This document shows positions 1 through 9,821 of a stretch of DNA of 64,000 bases, piece by piece. Made by a program: the position numbers and the translations under genes. The DNA lies in assembly GCA_036802685.1 (NCBI GenBank), contig DAIRVS010000006.1:1-64000 (forward strand), given 5' to 3'. The notes under the pieces are model-generated. The model searched no databases. It saw nothing but the letters and a program-made list of their open reading frames with translations, and was not told the DNA's origin. Within the stretch, counting starts at the first letter, position 1, and each line of letters begins with the position of its first letter. The stretch is from HGW-17 sp938004375. Its GTDB lineage: Bacteria; Myxococcota_A; Polyangia; HGW-17.

Positions 1-54
1 CCCTGTAGTGCGACCGGTGGAATCGTTCACGATTCCACCGGTCGCACTACGGGG
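1..54. repeat. Long perfect palindrome at a gene end
   Basis: Arms at 5-24 and 31-50 are perfectly complementary over 20 bp (core GTAGTGCGACCGG). The stem extends outward through a possible G-U pair to about 1-54, and the loop is 6 nt. It lies 11 bases beyond the stop of the RsbRD-like gene, so it could end that minus-strand transcript, but the expected U-tract would lie outside the window. The GTAG/CGACC outline is shared with palindromes near 19.4 kb, which suggests a dispersed intergenic repeat family. Confidence 0.8.
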
Positions 55-64
55 GGATCGGAGA

Positions 65-598
65 TCACTTCTTCCCGGGATCGGCAGGATCGTCGCCCAC
101 GGCGAACCAGGTCATGGTGGGACGGACCTTGCGGGGCTCGGCCGGCGGGGCCGCGGGGACCGAACGCCGCTCGGTCTCGTAGCCCTGGATGGTGTAGACC
201 AGCGCGCGATCGAAGAAGTCCATCATGATCGCCATCAACTCGAACACGCCGTGCATGTGGAGGGCGTCCGAGAAGAGGCTCTCCTCCTCGAGCACGTCCA
301 TGAGGATGCTCTTCTCCAGCGAGAGCGCGACGACCAGCTCGAGCAGCTCGAACCCCTCGGCGCAGCGGCGCCGGCCCAAGGCGAAGTAGCGGTCCTTGGC
401 CTCCTCCCGGGAGATCCGCTGGTCCAGCCAGTGCCCCAGGGAGGCGTAGACGTTCATGGCGCGGCGGCGAAGCTCCTCCTCGGTCAGGCGTCGGTAGGAG
501 GTGGTGAGCGGGTGCTCGAGGACGACCTTGCTCCAACGCGCCCCCAGCACGGGTGCCTTGGCCTCGATGAGCTCGATCAGACGGGTGGACAGCAGCAT
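65..598 (-). CDS. RsbRD N-terminal domain-like sensor protein
   Basis: This encodes a 177-aa, mostly helical protein beginning MLLSTRLIELIEAKAP. The segment around residues 15-140 (helices with WSKVVLEHPLT, then ALGHWL-type and EGFELLELVVAL motifs) resembles the N-terminal domain of RsbRD-type stressosome regulators, a globin-like four-helix fold. No STAS domain follows, so it would be a stand-alone sensor or adaptor module. The last 35 residues are Pro- and charge-rich and probably disordered. It lies 23 nt downstream of smpB on the same strand, so pfk, smpB and this gene may be one transcript. The family call is by pattern only, and the signal sensed is unknown. Confidence 0.6.
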   Translation of the reverse strand: MLLSTRLIELIEAKAPVLGARWSKVVLEHPLTTSYRRLTEEELRRRAMNVYASLGHWLDQRISREEAKDRYFALGRRRCAEGFELLELVVALSLEKSILMDVLEEESLFSDALHMHGVFELMAIMMDFFDRALVYTIQGYETERRSVPAAPPAEPRKVRPTMTWFAVGDDPADPGKK

Positions 599-621
599 GA
601 CACACCTCGCTGGGAAGGGCT

Positions 622-1098
622 TCAGTCGCGCATGCGGGCCATCTGCCGCTCGTCGTCGCGGCGCCGGATGTCCTCGCGCTTGTCGTACTGACGCTTGCCC
701 CGTACCAGCGCGATCTCCAGCTTCGCCTTTCCTCTCTCATTGAAATATACCGTGAGGGGGATCAGGGTCAACCCCTTTTCCCGGACCTTCACGGTGATGC
801 GGGTGATCTCGGCCCGGTTCATCAGCAGCTTGCGGCGCCGCAGGGGATCGTGGTTGAAGCGGTTGGCGTGGGAGTACTCGGTGATCCGGGCGCCCACGAG
901 CCACAGTTCGGCACCCGCGACCTCGACGTAGGCGTCCGCGATGTCCATCTGGCCCGCCCGCAGGCTCTTCACCTCGGAGCCCTTGAGGACCATGCCGGCC
1001 TCGTGGCGCTCCACGAGCTCGTACTCGAAGTGCGCCTTGCGGTTGCGCACGACGATCTTGCCGCTGGCGACGGACTGTTTCTTCTTCGAGGTCGTCAT
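622..1098 (-). CDS. smpB: SsrA-binding protein SmpB
   Basis: This is 158 aa, the normal length for SmpB, which binds tmRNA and brings it to stalled ribosomes for trans-translation. Recognisable blocks are HFEYELVERHEAGMVL, LKGSEVKSLR (the OB-fold core), the ITEYSHANRFNHDP segment and the basic C-terminal tail with KRQYDKREDI. The C-terminal tail normally enters the mRNA channel and is present here. The gene begins 27 nt after pfk and is probably co-transcribed with it. No tmRNA (ssrA) gene was seen in the window, although smpB and ssrA are often neighbours. Confidence 0.97.
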   Translation of the reverse strand: MTTSKKKQSVASGKIVVRNRKAHFEYELVERHEAGMVLKGSEVKSLRAGQMDIADAYVEVAGAELWLVGARITEYSHANRFNHDPLRRRKLLMNRAEITRITVKVREKGLTLIPLTVYFNERGKAKLEIALVRGKRQYDKREDIRRRDDERQMARMRD

Positions 1099-1125
1099 GA
1101 CGGGCGGGATCCGGCGGGGGACGGG

Positions 1126-2337
1126 CTAGTAGATGCGGTCAACGCGGCCCTGCACTTCCTTGAAGGTGGGGCGGGCGGGCTCGACGCTGCGGCCGAAGCA
1201 GATGCCCATGTTCTCGAAGAAGCGGCACTCCTCGAGGTCGACGAAGCGCTGCTTGATCAACTCGGTGGTCTTCTGGAAGCGGACCTCGGTGCCCTTGACC
1301 TCGACCACGGAGACGCCGGAGTAGCCGGCCAGCAGCAGCTCCATCGCGGCCACGCCGATCTCGGCGCCGAAGTTGACGTCGTAGGCGGAGGATCCGCCGG
1401 AGCGGACCAGATGCGACGGCTGGATCATGCGGATCTCGGGCATCTCGTAGAGCTTCTCGACGAACATGCCGGTCTGGCGCATGTTGTTGCGGACGGCGGA
1501 GTCCTTCTCCATGCGCTTCTTCAGTTCCTGCACGACGTACTTGCCCGCGCCCGAGAGCTTCTTGTGGCCGAACGAGTCCACGCCGGCGGTGTCGTCGGTG
1601 AGCTCGGCGCCCGAGGAGTCGCGGATGCCCTCGGCCACCACGATGGAGTAGGTCCCCGCGTTGACGTCGCTCTCGAGGATGCGGCGCCAGTAGACGGTCC
1701 GCAGGTGGTCGTACAGCACGTCGAAGTTCACCGGGATCTCCGGGATCAGGATGGCGTCGGCGCCGCCGGCGATGCCGCCGCGGAAGGCCGTGTGACCGGC
1801 GTAGCGGCCGAACACCTCGATGACCATGATGCGGTTGTGGGTGCGCCCGGTGGTCTTGAGGTCCTGGGTGATCTCGGAGATGCGGTTGATCGTGGAGTCG
1901 CCGCCCACCGAGTAGGAGTTCAGATCCAGGTCCATGGTCTTGGGCGCGTGGATGCAGCGGATGCCGTTGGAGGCGAGGTCCACCAGGACCGAGCCGGTGT
2001 CGTCGCCGCCGGAGATGATCAGGCCGTCTATCTCATGCTTGGCCAGACCCTCCTTGATGCGGTTGTACTTGTTCTCGTCCTTGATCGACGAGATCTTGAC
2101 GCGGGAGTGGCCCGCCTCGGAGCCGGCCACCGACACGTTGACGTTGTCCAGGCGGCGCGGGGTGAGCTCGGTGAGGTGATCGAACTCGATCAGGTTGTAG
2201 AGGCCGGCATAGCCGTTCGGGATGACCAGGGTCTTGATGCCGTGGGCCAGCGCGGTCAGGCTCACGCCCTTGACCACCGCGTTCAGGCCGGCGCAGTCGC
2301 CGCCGGAGGTGATGATGCCGATGTTGCGCATTTCCAT
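1126..2337 (-). CDS. pfk: 6-phosphofructokinase, probably pyrophosphate-dependent
   Basis: This 403-aa phosphofructokinase starts at an ATG preceded by a good AAAGGAG site. The reading frame continues upstream but without PFK homology. The N-terminal GIITSGGDCAGLN is the phosphate-binding loop. The two positions that separate donors in this family read Asp and Lys here: GGDD at 110-113, where ATP enzymes have GGDG, and PKTMD at 132-136, where ATP enzymes have Gly in place of Lys. By family knowledge this predicts PPi rather than ATP as phosphoryl donor, and hence a reversible step of glycolysis. GGDSTINRI and the VIEVFGRYAGH fructose-phosphate-binding block are also present. It heads the pfk-smpB-RsbRD-like group. 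Confidence 0.93.
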   Translation of the reverse strand: MEMRNIGIITSGGDCAGLNAVVKGVSLTALAHGIKTLVIPNGYAGLYNLIEFDHLTELTPRRLDNVNVSVAGSEAGHSRVKISSIKDENKYNRIKEGLAKHEIDGLIISGGDDTGSVLVDLASNGIRCIHAPKTMDLDLNSYSVGGDSTINRISEITQDLKTTGRTHNRIMVIEVFGRYAGHTAFRGGIAGGADAILIPEIPVNFDVLYDHLRTVYWRRILESDVNAGTYSIVVAEGIRDSSGAELTDDTAGVDSFGHKKLSGAGKYVVQELKKRMEKDSAVRNNMRQTGMFVEKLYEMPEIRMIQPSHLVRSGGSSAYDVNFGAEIGVAAMELLLAGYSGVSVVEVKGTEVRFQKTTELIKQRFVDLEECRFFENMGICFGRSVEPARPTFKEVQGRVDRIY

Positions 2338-2396
2338 GGTGAAGCACTCCTTTCGGGTTCGTTTCGGACAGGATTTTCCCTGCGAAAGCGGGGGAT

Positions 2397-3719
2397 TTAT
2401 AGCACTTCCGCAGGGGAAGAAGAAGGAAAAAGTCCGGCGGGTTCGATCCCCTCGAACTCGAGGTACAGGGCGGCCTTGAGCAGGGTGTTGGCGGTGTGGT
2501 GGGTGACGTCGGCGCGCAGCGTGCGGCTGTCCGGGGAGAGGGGCCAGGCGCCCTCGACCAGGATCGGGTCCACGGCGCCCCGGGTGTCGCCCACGCGCAA
2601 CTGGAGCTTCTGCAGCGCGTACACGGCGAACCGCACGCTCTCGCGGTAGCGGGCCAGGCGGTCCTGGTCCCCGGTCAGGCGGGCCAGGGCGACCGCGTCG
2701 GCCACGCCCTCGAGCCGCAGGGCGGTACGCCAGGTGGGGCCTTCTCCGGCCTCCTCGCAGATGTAATGGCCCAGCCGGTCCAGGTCGCCGGTGTTGTGGG
2801 GGAGATACTGCCGGGCGACGATGGCGTCGGTGATGCGGAACAGGTATTCCGGGATCCAGGCCAGCGGCCGGTGCGCGTACAGCCGGACCAGCGGATCCCC
2901 CACCCACAGGCTCATGAGATACCCCTCGTCGGTGGCCTCGTAGGAGCGCTCGGGGTGCTGGTAGAGCCAGTATCCGGTGGCCTCCATGGCGTCGAGGTAC
3001 CGCGCGTCCCCCGTATAATCGAAGAGACGCCCCAGGGCCTGCAGGCTCTGCCCCCACTGCAGCGACCCCCCGCGCGTGAAGACGCCACCCTCGGCGATGC
3101 TGTCGAGCAGGTACTGCCCCAGGCGGTCGATCAGTGCGTCCCGGGAGATGTCCCCCAGGTGCTTCGCGTGGGAGGTGAGCGAGAGCAGCACCAGCGCGGT
3201 GCCACCCAGATCGGTGAGCACGGCCGAGTCACCCAGTTCGGTCACCTGGGAGGTGAGCCAGCGCAGGGCCCACTCGGTGGAGAGCGAGAACTCGGGACGA
3301 CCGGTGAGCTCGGCGAGCATCGCCTGAGTGAACGCGCTGCCGCACTGACGGTGGATCTCGTCCTCGTCGGCCCAGAGCCCCGTCCGGTAGTCGTACTGGT
3401 AGCCGAAGCCGCCGTCCGGGCGCTGCACCTTGATCAGGTAATACCCGCCCAACGCGGCCGCGTACACGATGCCGTCCTCGCCGGTGTCCGAGCCCGCGAG
3501 CGCGAGCGGCGGCGTCAGGGCGTCGGCGGCCCTGGCCAAGGTGGCGTGCTGCGTCGGCCACTCGTAGCCCGGAACGCGGGAGGCGTCGTATACGCGCCAG
3601 GGCGGCTCCTCGAGCACGAAGTCGCCCAGGGTGTGCAGGTCCTCCGTGCAGGCGGGGAGCCCCAGCATCGGGAACAGCAGGAACGGCAGGAGGCGCCGGA
3701 ACGTCTGGCGACGAATCAT
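2397..3719 (-). CDS. Secreted lipoprotein, predicted helical-barrel type
   Basis: This encodes about 440 aa. The likely start is the ATG at 3719, which overlaps the stop of the broken Memo-like gene upstream (ATGA). The N-terminus MIRRQTFRRLLPFLLFPMLG is a signal peptide ending in a lipobox (LPAC), so the mature protein should be lipid-anchored. The body has repeated helical hairpins with conserved aromatic/Gly turns (YYLIKVQRPDGGFGYQY, GGTALVLLSL, WGQSLQALGRL), like alpha/alpha-toroid proteins. No catalytic residues could be assigned. Its coupling to a Memo-like gene suggests a shared ancestral role in the AmmeMemoRadiSam neighbourhood, but that is inference. Confidence 0.7.
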   Translation of the reverse strand: MIRRQTFRRLLPFLLFPMLGLPACTEDLHTLGDFVLEEPPWRVYDASRVPGYEWPTQHATLARAADALTPPLALAGSDTGEDGIVYAAALGGYYLIKVQRPDGGFGYQYDYRTGLWADEDEIHRQCGSAFTQAMLAELTGRPEFSLSTEWALRWLTSQVTELGDSAVLTDLGGTALVLLSLTSHAKHLGDISRDALIDRLGQYLLDSIAEGGVFTRGGSLQWGQSLQALGRLFDYTGDARYLDAMEATGYWLYQHPERSYEATDEGYLMSLWVGDPLVRLYAHRPLAWIPEYLFRITDAIVARQYLPHNTGDLDRLGHYICEEAGEGPTWRTALRLEGVADAVALARLTGDQDRLARYRESVRFAVYALQKLQLRVGDTRGAVDPILVEGAWPLSPDSRTLRADVTHHTANTLLKAALYLEFEGIEPAGLFPSSSPAEVL

Positions 3720-4178
3720 TTCCACGCGACACCCCCGAGGTAGCCGGTGACGCTGTCGGCGTTGCCGTTGCCGGCGTAACTGTCGGACTCGGCGACGATC
3801 TCCATGGTCTCATGCCCCAGGGCGCGCAGGGTGGCCATCATGACGGCGGTGGGGATCTCGCCGCACATGGTGATGGACCCGTCCGTGATGTAGTCGTGCA
3901 GCCCCTCCACGTCCAGCCGGTGGACGTAGTCCGCCAGCGCCGCGTCCTGCTCCCGGGCCACGTCCAAAAGCTCCCGGTGGACCAGGTCCGTCGTGGTGAG
4001 CAGCAGCACGCCCTGACCCGGTACCCCGGGATCAGCCACGGGCCCTGCCCCCAGACCGCCATGGGGCCCCCAGCATGTCAGTGTCCGACGCCAGAACGTT
4101 CACGACATCGGGCTCCTCGACTCGCGCGAGCACCTCGGCTGCAATAGCGCCCGAGAACTGCATGCTCGCATTGGGTGG
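3716..4178 (-). pseudogene. Memo-like (AmmeMemoRadiSam system protein B) 3' fragment, copy A
   Basis: The last part, about 110 aa in one frame, carries TTTDLVHRELLDVAREQDAA, CGEIPTAVMMATLRALG and a terminal GYLGGVAW. This is the typical C-terminus of Memo-like proteins. Upstream the homology continues in other frames: NASMQFSGAIAAEVLARVEE and VLASD match copy B (VVVLASDHELEG), then one frameshift lies near 4060 and another near 4025. The N-terminal third is missing and is replaced by AT-rich DNA from about 4180. Its stop overlaps the start of the lipoprotein gene. It is best read as a decayed gene; the C-terminal piece might still be translated from an internal start. Confidence 0.7.
3936..4053. 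repeat. 118-bp direct repeat in Memo remnants, copy A
   Basis: This matches 7278-7395 in the same orientation with no gaps. By eye there are 9 mismatches in 118, and only 2 in the last 78 bases. Both copies lie in broken Memo-like genes and flank 3.2 kb of AT-rich DNA. Confidence 0.85.
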
Positions 4179-4443
4179 AGAAAAGTATTTTCCTCCTTGA
4201 CATCCAGTCAGGGACGAGTATCTTTTTTATTGGTGACCCACAGTGAGCGAAAAAGCATTTTTTCCAGATTTATTTGTATATGTTGATGTTCTAACTTTCA
4301 ACAGCATCGAACAACTTATTTTCTCCAAGACCCGCATATCTTGCTCCCCATTAGTCCGACCCCACTTTTCTCTGCCATGTTTTGAGGCAATTATGCTTCA
4401 ATTACATTTTTTGTTTTTTTCCTGAAGGATGACGGTGTAAAAA

Positions 4444-5838
4444 ATGTTGAAAAACACAGGTTTTCTTTTCGTTCTGCCGTTGCTTCTTTTTGCAAATAAT
4501 GCTTATGCTGCTTACCATACGGTTTATGGCAAGGTAACTTATATGGAGAAAAGATACAATGGTGGTGGCGAATACAACAAAAATTCTAATTATAATAACA
4601 ACCAACCACTAGTTGGAATTAAAGTGAAGTTATGGGACATGGATGGTAATTGTGTAGATTTTCTGAATAGTTGTAATGAAACTGATGATGATCTTCTTTC
4701 CGAAACAACTACAAACAGTAGTGGTTTTTATTATTTCTACAATATTGGGAACCTTGAAGATATCTACATAACAACAAATCTCGAGACCGCTTATTCTAAC
4801 GTCATGATTAATTCAACAACTGAACTTGTTATTGCATCTCCGGTTAAAACAGATTTCGGAACCGGACAACCAACCAATATAAGGTATGACTGGACAGTTA
4901 GTTGTTCAAATTATTGGTTATATCCCAATACTAGTTGCAATTCCACCGACGCACTTAACACTGTTTTAGATAGCTCTCAGACAGTTTCTAATTCGGAAGC
5001 TACAGCGTCTGCTAATGTCACAGCGACACAACTGCACGTCGAAGGAAAATTTAATAGTAGCATTTTTTCCTCTGATACAACCAATTTCTATATCCTCCCG
5101 AACAATCCTTCTTCTGCTGCTTGTATGTCCCATTGTTACGATGATGCAAACGGAGACGGTAACCCAGACGGCAACAATACCGCGTTGCCAAATGGTCAAG
5201 ATATTTGTGTTTGCACGCCGTATACCAATCACCGTGTTGCACATGAGATCGGGCATTCAGTCATGATGAGAGCTCTAGGATATCCTGGTTCTTTGTCCAC
5301 CTGTCTAAATGGTCACAGTTGGAGTCAAATAGACCAATATGAAAAATGCGCAGTTTCAGAGGGATGGGCAAATTTTTTTGCTGCCGCGACCTTCTTCTCG
5401 GATACTGATACAAGTGCATACTATGTACTTGCTGTGAGAAACATGGAAGGTCTCATCGACTCTTATTATAATAATGGCACCTTAAAGGTTTGCATGGATC
5501 GCGATACCAGCCCCATGGATGTTGAGGGGAATGTAAGTAGGTTTTTCTGGGATTTATATGACTCTACTTCAGTTGACGATACTTTCCCAGTTACAACTGG
5601 CGAAGGCGATAATCTAAATTTATCCATGGATCAATTGGTCGATATTTGGAGAGAATTTCCCTCTGGCACAGATAATCTAGAAGCCAGTGAGTCTGGGTAC
5701 GACGGAAGAAACATATGGGATTATTTCTACCACGCCAATGCTGGTTTTTCAATCAACGCCGGTGGCCCAATTTTATCAAATTGCCTTTGTTATCAGAATG
5801 GCAATTATGCAAATTGTGCCTATCTAAATGCATATTGA
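4444..5838 (+). CDS. Secreted zinc metalloprotease-like protein (HEXXH)
   Basis: This encodes 464 aa with a clear signal peptide (MLKNTGFLFVLPLLLFANNA, cleaved after AYA), so it is exported. Residues 20-130 look like a carboxypeptidase-regulatory/beta-sandwich region (VYGKVTYMEKR, then VGIKVKLWDMDGNCVD). The zinc site is VAHEIGHSVMMRALG, an HEXXH motif, followed by SEGWANFFAA, whose Glu is a candidate third ligand as in gluzincins. Many Cys pairs suggest disulfides. Asn/Thr-rich, AT-rich codon use contrasts strongly with the roughly 68% GC neighbours, so it was probably acquired by transfer. The ribosome site AAGGA lies rather far (15 nt) from the ATG. Confidence 0.85.
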   Translation: MLKNTGFLFVLPLLLFANNAYAAYHTVYGKVTYMEKRYNGGGEYNKNSNYNNNQPLVGIKVKLWDMDGNCVDFLNSCNETDDDLLSETTTNSSGFYYFYNIGNLEDIYITTNLETAYSNVMINSTTELVIASPVKTDFGTGQPTNIRYDWTVSCSNYWLYPNTSCNSTDALNTVLDSSQTVSNSEATASANVTATQLHVEGKFNSSIFSSDTTNFYILPNNPSSAACMSHCYDDANGDGNPDGNNTALPNGQDICVCTPYTNHRVAHEIGHSVMMRALGYPGSLSTCLNGHSWSQIDQYEKCAVSEGWANFFAAATFFSDTDTSAYYVLAVRNMEGLIDSYYNNGTLKVCMDRDTSPMDVEGNVSRFFWDLYDSTSVDDTFPVTTGEGDNLNLSMDQLVDIWREFPSGTDNLEASESGYDGRNIWDYFYHANAGFSINAGGPILSNCLCYQNGNYANCAYLNAY

Positions 5839-5847
5839 ATTTTTCAA

Positions 5848-6138
5848 TTGAAAAAGCAAGCCCATAGACTTCTCCGCACTGTGCCTATTATTCTATGTGT
5901 GGCCTCTCTTTTACTGCCCACCTTATGTTTCTCACTCCCCACACCCTCCCTCATCCAGGCTGTCATGATCTGGCGTGACCGCGACATCGTGATTGAATCC
6001 CGTACGACTTTGATAGAGAGCAAAAGAACGCAGCACGTCTGCAGCAAGAACAGGTGTCAACCGATCACCGCGTTGAATGTTCACCGTGAATCCTGTGCAG
6101 TTAGACGTGAGTTGGGCCTTGAATTCACTCGTGTTTGA
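5848..6138 (+). CDS. Possible small exported protein (doubtful)
   Basis: A 96-codon frame begins at TTG 9 nt after the metalloprotease stop. Its first 30 residues look like a signal peptide (MKKQAHRLLRTVPIILCVAS, then LLLPTLCFSLP). The remainder overlaps the 3' end of the minus-strand pseudogene and has no recognisable domain, so it may be the 5' stub of a truncated exported protein or chance. There is no clear ribosome site. Confidence 0.3.
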   Translation: MKKQAHRLLRTVPIILCVASLLLPTLCFSLPTPSLIQAVMIWRDRDIVIESRTTLIESKRTQHVCSKNRCQPITALNVHRESCAVRRELGLEFTRV

Positions 6139-7196
6139 ACAGCACGGCGCAAGAACCTTTTCAGCATTTTCGCGCACATCCCTTGGTATTTGATGTTTAT
6201 TATCTGAAAGTGCAGGGTGGACAAGTTTGTACCTTTTAACTTCGCTCTTGAATGTCCTCTCGAGCATCTCCGCGTGTTTCAACCATGCGGGGCTCAAAAC
6301 CGAAGTGAGACGATTCATATTTTTAACAGGGAAATTCACCGTCCCGTCATCGGAGAGAACCGCAAGGTCCAATATCGCCGCCCTGATCATGATAACTTCG
6401 GCAAAATGAACGTATGCGGATTTCCCGGTCTGGTGGTCCCACCACTTCAACTCATACGAGTGCCCTGGTTTCCGTGCAGGTTCTAGCTTCACCTCGCATA
6501 TGGGCACGAGCCGGACCAACTTTTTATCGCGCGACCGCTCTCCATTTAACCGTACTGCAATATCACACGTTTGCGCCAGTAAAACGTAATACTTTTCCTT
6601 ATCTGTACATTTAAATATTTAAATATGTCGCCCGCACTAAGCGGAAGGTGATGAAAACGAACGATCTCGGCAGGTAGGTACAACTCCGACCGCTGGTAGG
6701 AAAGCGCCTGCTTCCCAGCATCCTCGAGGCCATGTCGACCACCGCTGATCGGAACCATCGAAACCTTACGCGCTGCATCCACTAAGGAAATAAAATCCTC
6801 GTCGCCCCTAACTTTATCACGCATGGTACAAGTAGCGACGTGAGCCGCGATCCGAAGAAGCGTCTCACCCTCCCACACGCCTTCCTTCCGAGAGGACCCG
6901 AAAACTGTGCTATCGAAGTCGTAGACGTTCCATGCGGCCAGGGAATCGGCTGCTGCTTCGTGGGCCTGTTGTAAGTGTGCCCTCGCAGAATCTCGAACCT
7001 TCTTGATTGGAATTGAGAGGATGGCAAGTCGCAGAAGATGCAGGAATCCAGCGTAGTCAGGTGCCCTCGAGTTGAGACGAGCCTTGGCGATCACTATAAA
7101 GCCGTTCTGGTCGACGCCATGTTCTTGGGCCAATTCAGACCATCTGGTGAGTTCCGTTCCCTGGCTGACAGTTTGGGTCAGTAGCGCGCAGTACAC
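5932..7196 (-). pseudogene. Frameshifted gene of a conserved hypothetical family (GDIF...QTCDI)
   Basis: Two minus-strand frames, 216 and 195 codons, join into one coherent protein if a single base shift is allowed near 6615 in an AT-rich stretch. Reading across the break gives SAGDIFKYL, then KEKYYVLLAQTCDIAVRLNG and KKLVRLVPICEVKLEP. The upstream part has DFDSTVFGSSRKEGVWEGE and TLLRIAAHVAT. I have a general impression that this GDIF/YYVLL.QxCDI pattern occurs at the C-terminus of hypothetical proteins in mobile or defence-type loci, but I cannot name the family. The 5' end is at the island boundary (about 7196), so the N-terminus is probably lost as well. Base composition is lower in GC than the flanks. 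Confidence 0.55.
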
Positions 7197-7197
7197 T

Positions 7198-7812
7198 CCT
7201 TTCGACGGCGAGGGCCTCGTCCCTGGGGACGAACGCGAGCGGCTCGGTGGCGAAGTCCACTACGTAGGAAGTGGGCGAGCGCCGCGTCCTGTTCCCGGGC
7301 CACCTCGAGCAGCTCGCGGTGCACCAGGTCCGTCGTGGTGAGTAGCAGCACTCCCTGACCCGGTACCCCGGGATCAGCCACGGGCCCTGCCCCCACACGG
7401 CGAACGGCTGGCCCTCGAGTTCGTGGTCCGAGGCCAGCACGACCACCACCTCGGGCACGGTGATCCGGGCGAACACCTCGGCCTGCACCTCTCCGGAGTA
7501 CCGCAGGCTGGCGTGGGGGGTGATCACGGCCGCGGCGTCCCGCCGCTCGCGCACCCCCGTGTCGCGCATGAGACCCACGACGTTGCGGTACAGGTCCGCC
7601 GGATCCTCGGGGTAGAAGCTGCCCGCGTGCTGCCAGGGCCGCGCCCCCGGATCGTCCAGGCCGGGCTGGGGCCCCGAGAAGTCGGGGGTCTGGATGTCCT
7701 CCCAGCCCGTGGGGGCGGGATCCTCCTCGCACCCTGCGGTCAGGGCGGGCACACAGAGAAAGACGAAAACCAGGAAAGCACGAAAGACAAAGAATAACCG
7801 GGAGGACGGCAT
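7198..7812 (-). pseudogene. Memo-like lipoprotein 5' fragment, copy B
   Basis: It starts at an ATG giving MPSSRLFFVFRAFLVFVFLC and a lipobox (LTAGC), so the original product was probably a lipoprotein. The mature part has HAGSFYPEDPADLYRNVVG and the VITPHASLRYSGEVQAEVFA block typical of Memo-like proteins. After AVWGQGPWLIPGYRV the frame shifts, and TTTDLVHRELLEVAREQD continues in another frame. The gene then breaks off near 7260-7200 at the island edge, so the C-terminal half is absent. Copy A carries the same frameshift at the same spot and supplies the missing C-terminus 3.3 kb away. Confidence 0.7.
7278..7395. repeat. 118-bp direct repeat in Memo remnants, copy B
   Basis: This is the partner of 3936-4053 (same orientation, constant offset of 3342 bp). 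Recombination between the copies would delete the AT-rich island and join the 5' part of copy B to the 3' part of copy A. Confidence 0.85.
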
Positions 7813-7906
7813 CGGGTGACCTCGCTCGGAAACAACCTTCCCTGAAACCCGTCTCATGTCAAGTCGCATGGCCCGGTTTCCCCTGAATGAGCCCCCCTCC
7901 ATCTCC

Positions 7907-7936
7907 AAATCAAAATCGAAATCGAAATCGAAATTC
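7907..7936. repeat. AAATCG hexamer array, first copy
   Basis: Five hexamers in tandem: three perfect AAATCG units at 7913-7930, flanked by the variants AAATCA and AAATTC. The array lies in the leader between memo copy B and the kinase gene. A longer array of the same unit on the same strand lies at 10776-10805, just past the metal transporter. Confidence 0.85.
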
Positions 7937-8039
7937 CTCCCTCCCTTCCCAGATCCCTTCCACGAATCCCTTCCCCTTCCCGATCCAATGGATCGTCAAG
8001 ATTCCTCATGACAAGCGCTCTGGAAAGGAGTATTTTCTT

Positions 8040-9812
<1,773 letters not shown>

Positions 9813-9821
9813 ACTGCGTCC

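Noticed and set aside
2435..2465. tRNA-like GGTTCGATCCC segment
   Set aside because: It lies in the coding 3' end of the lipoprotein gene and no acceptor, D or anticodon arms can be built around it.
850..2649. 599-codon plus-strand frame opposite pfk and smpB
   Set aside because: It is a GC-rich antisense shadow; the minus strand encodes SmpB and PFK with full motifs.
7887..8039. Upstream extension of the histidine kinase with NRNRNRN
   Set aside because: It is a translation of the AAATCG array; the ribosome site and signal peptide favour 8040 or 8064.
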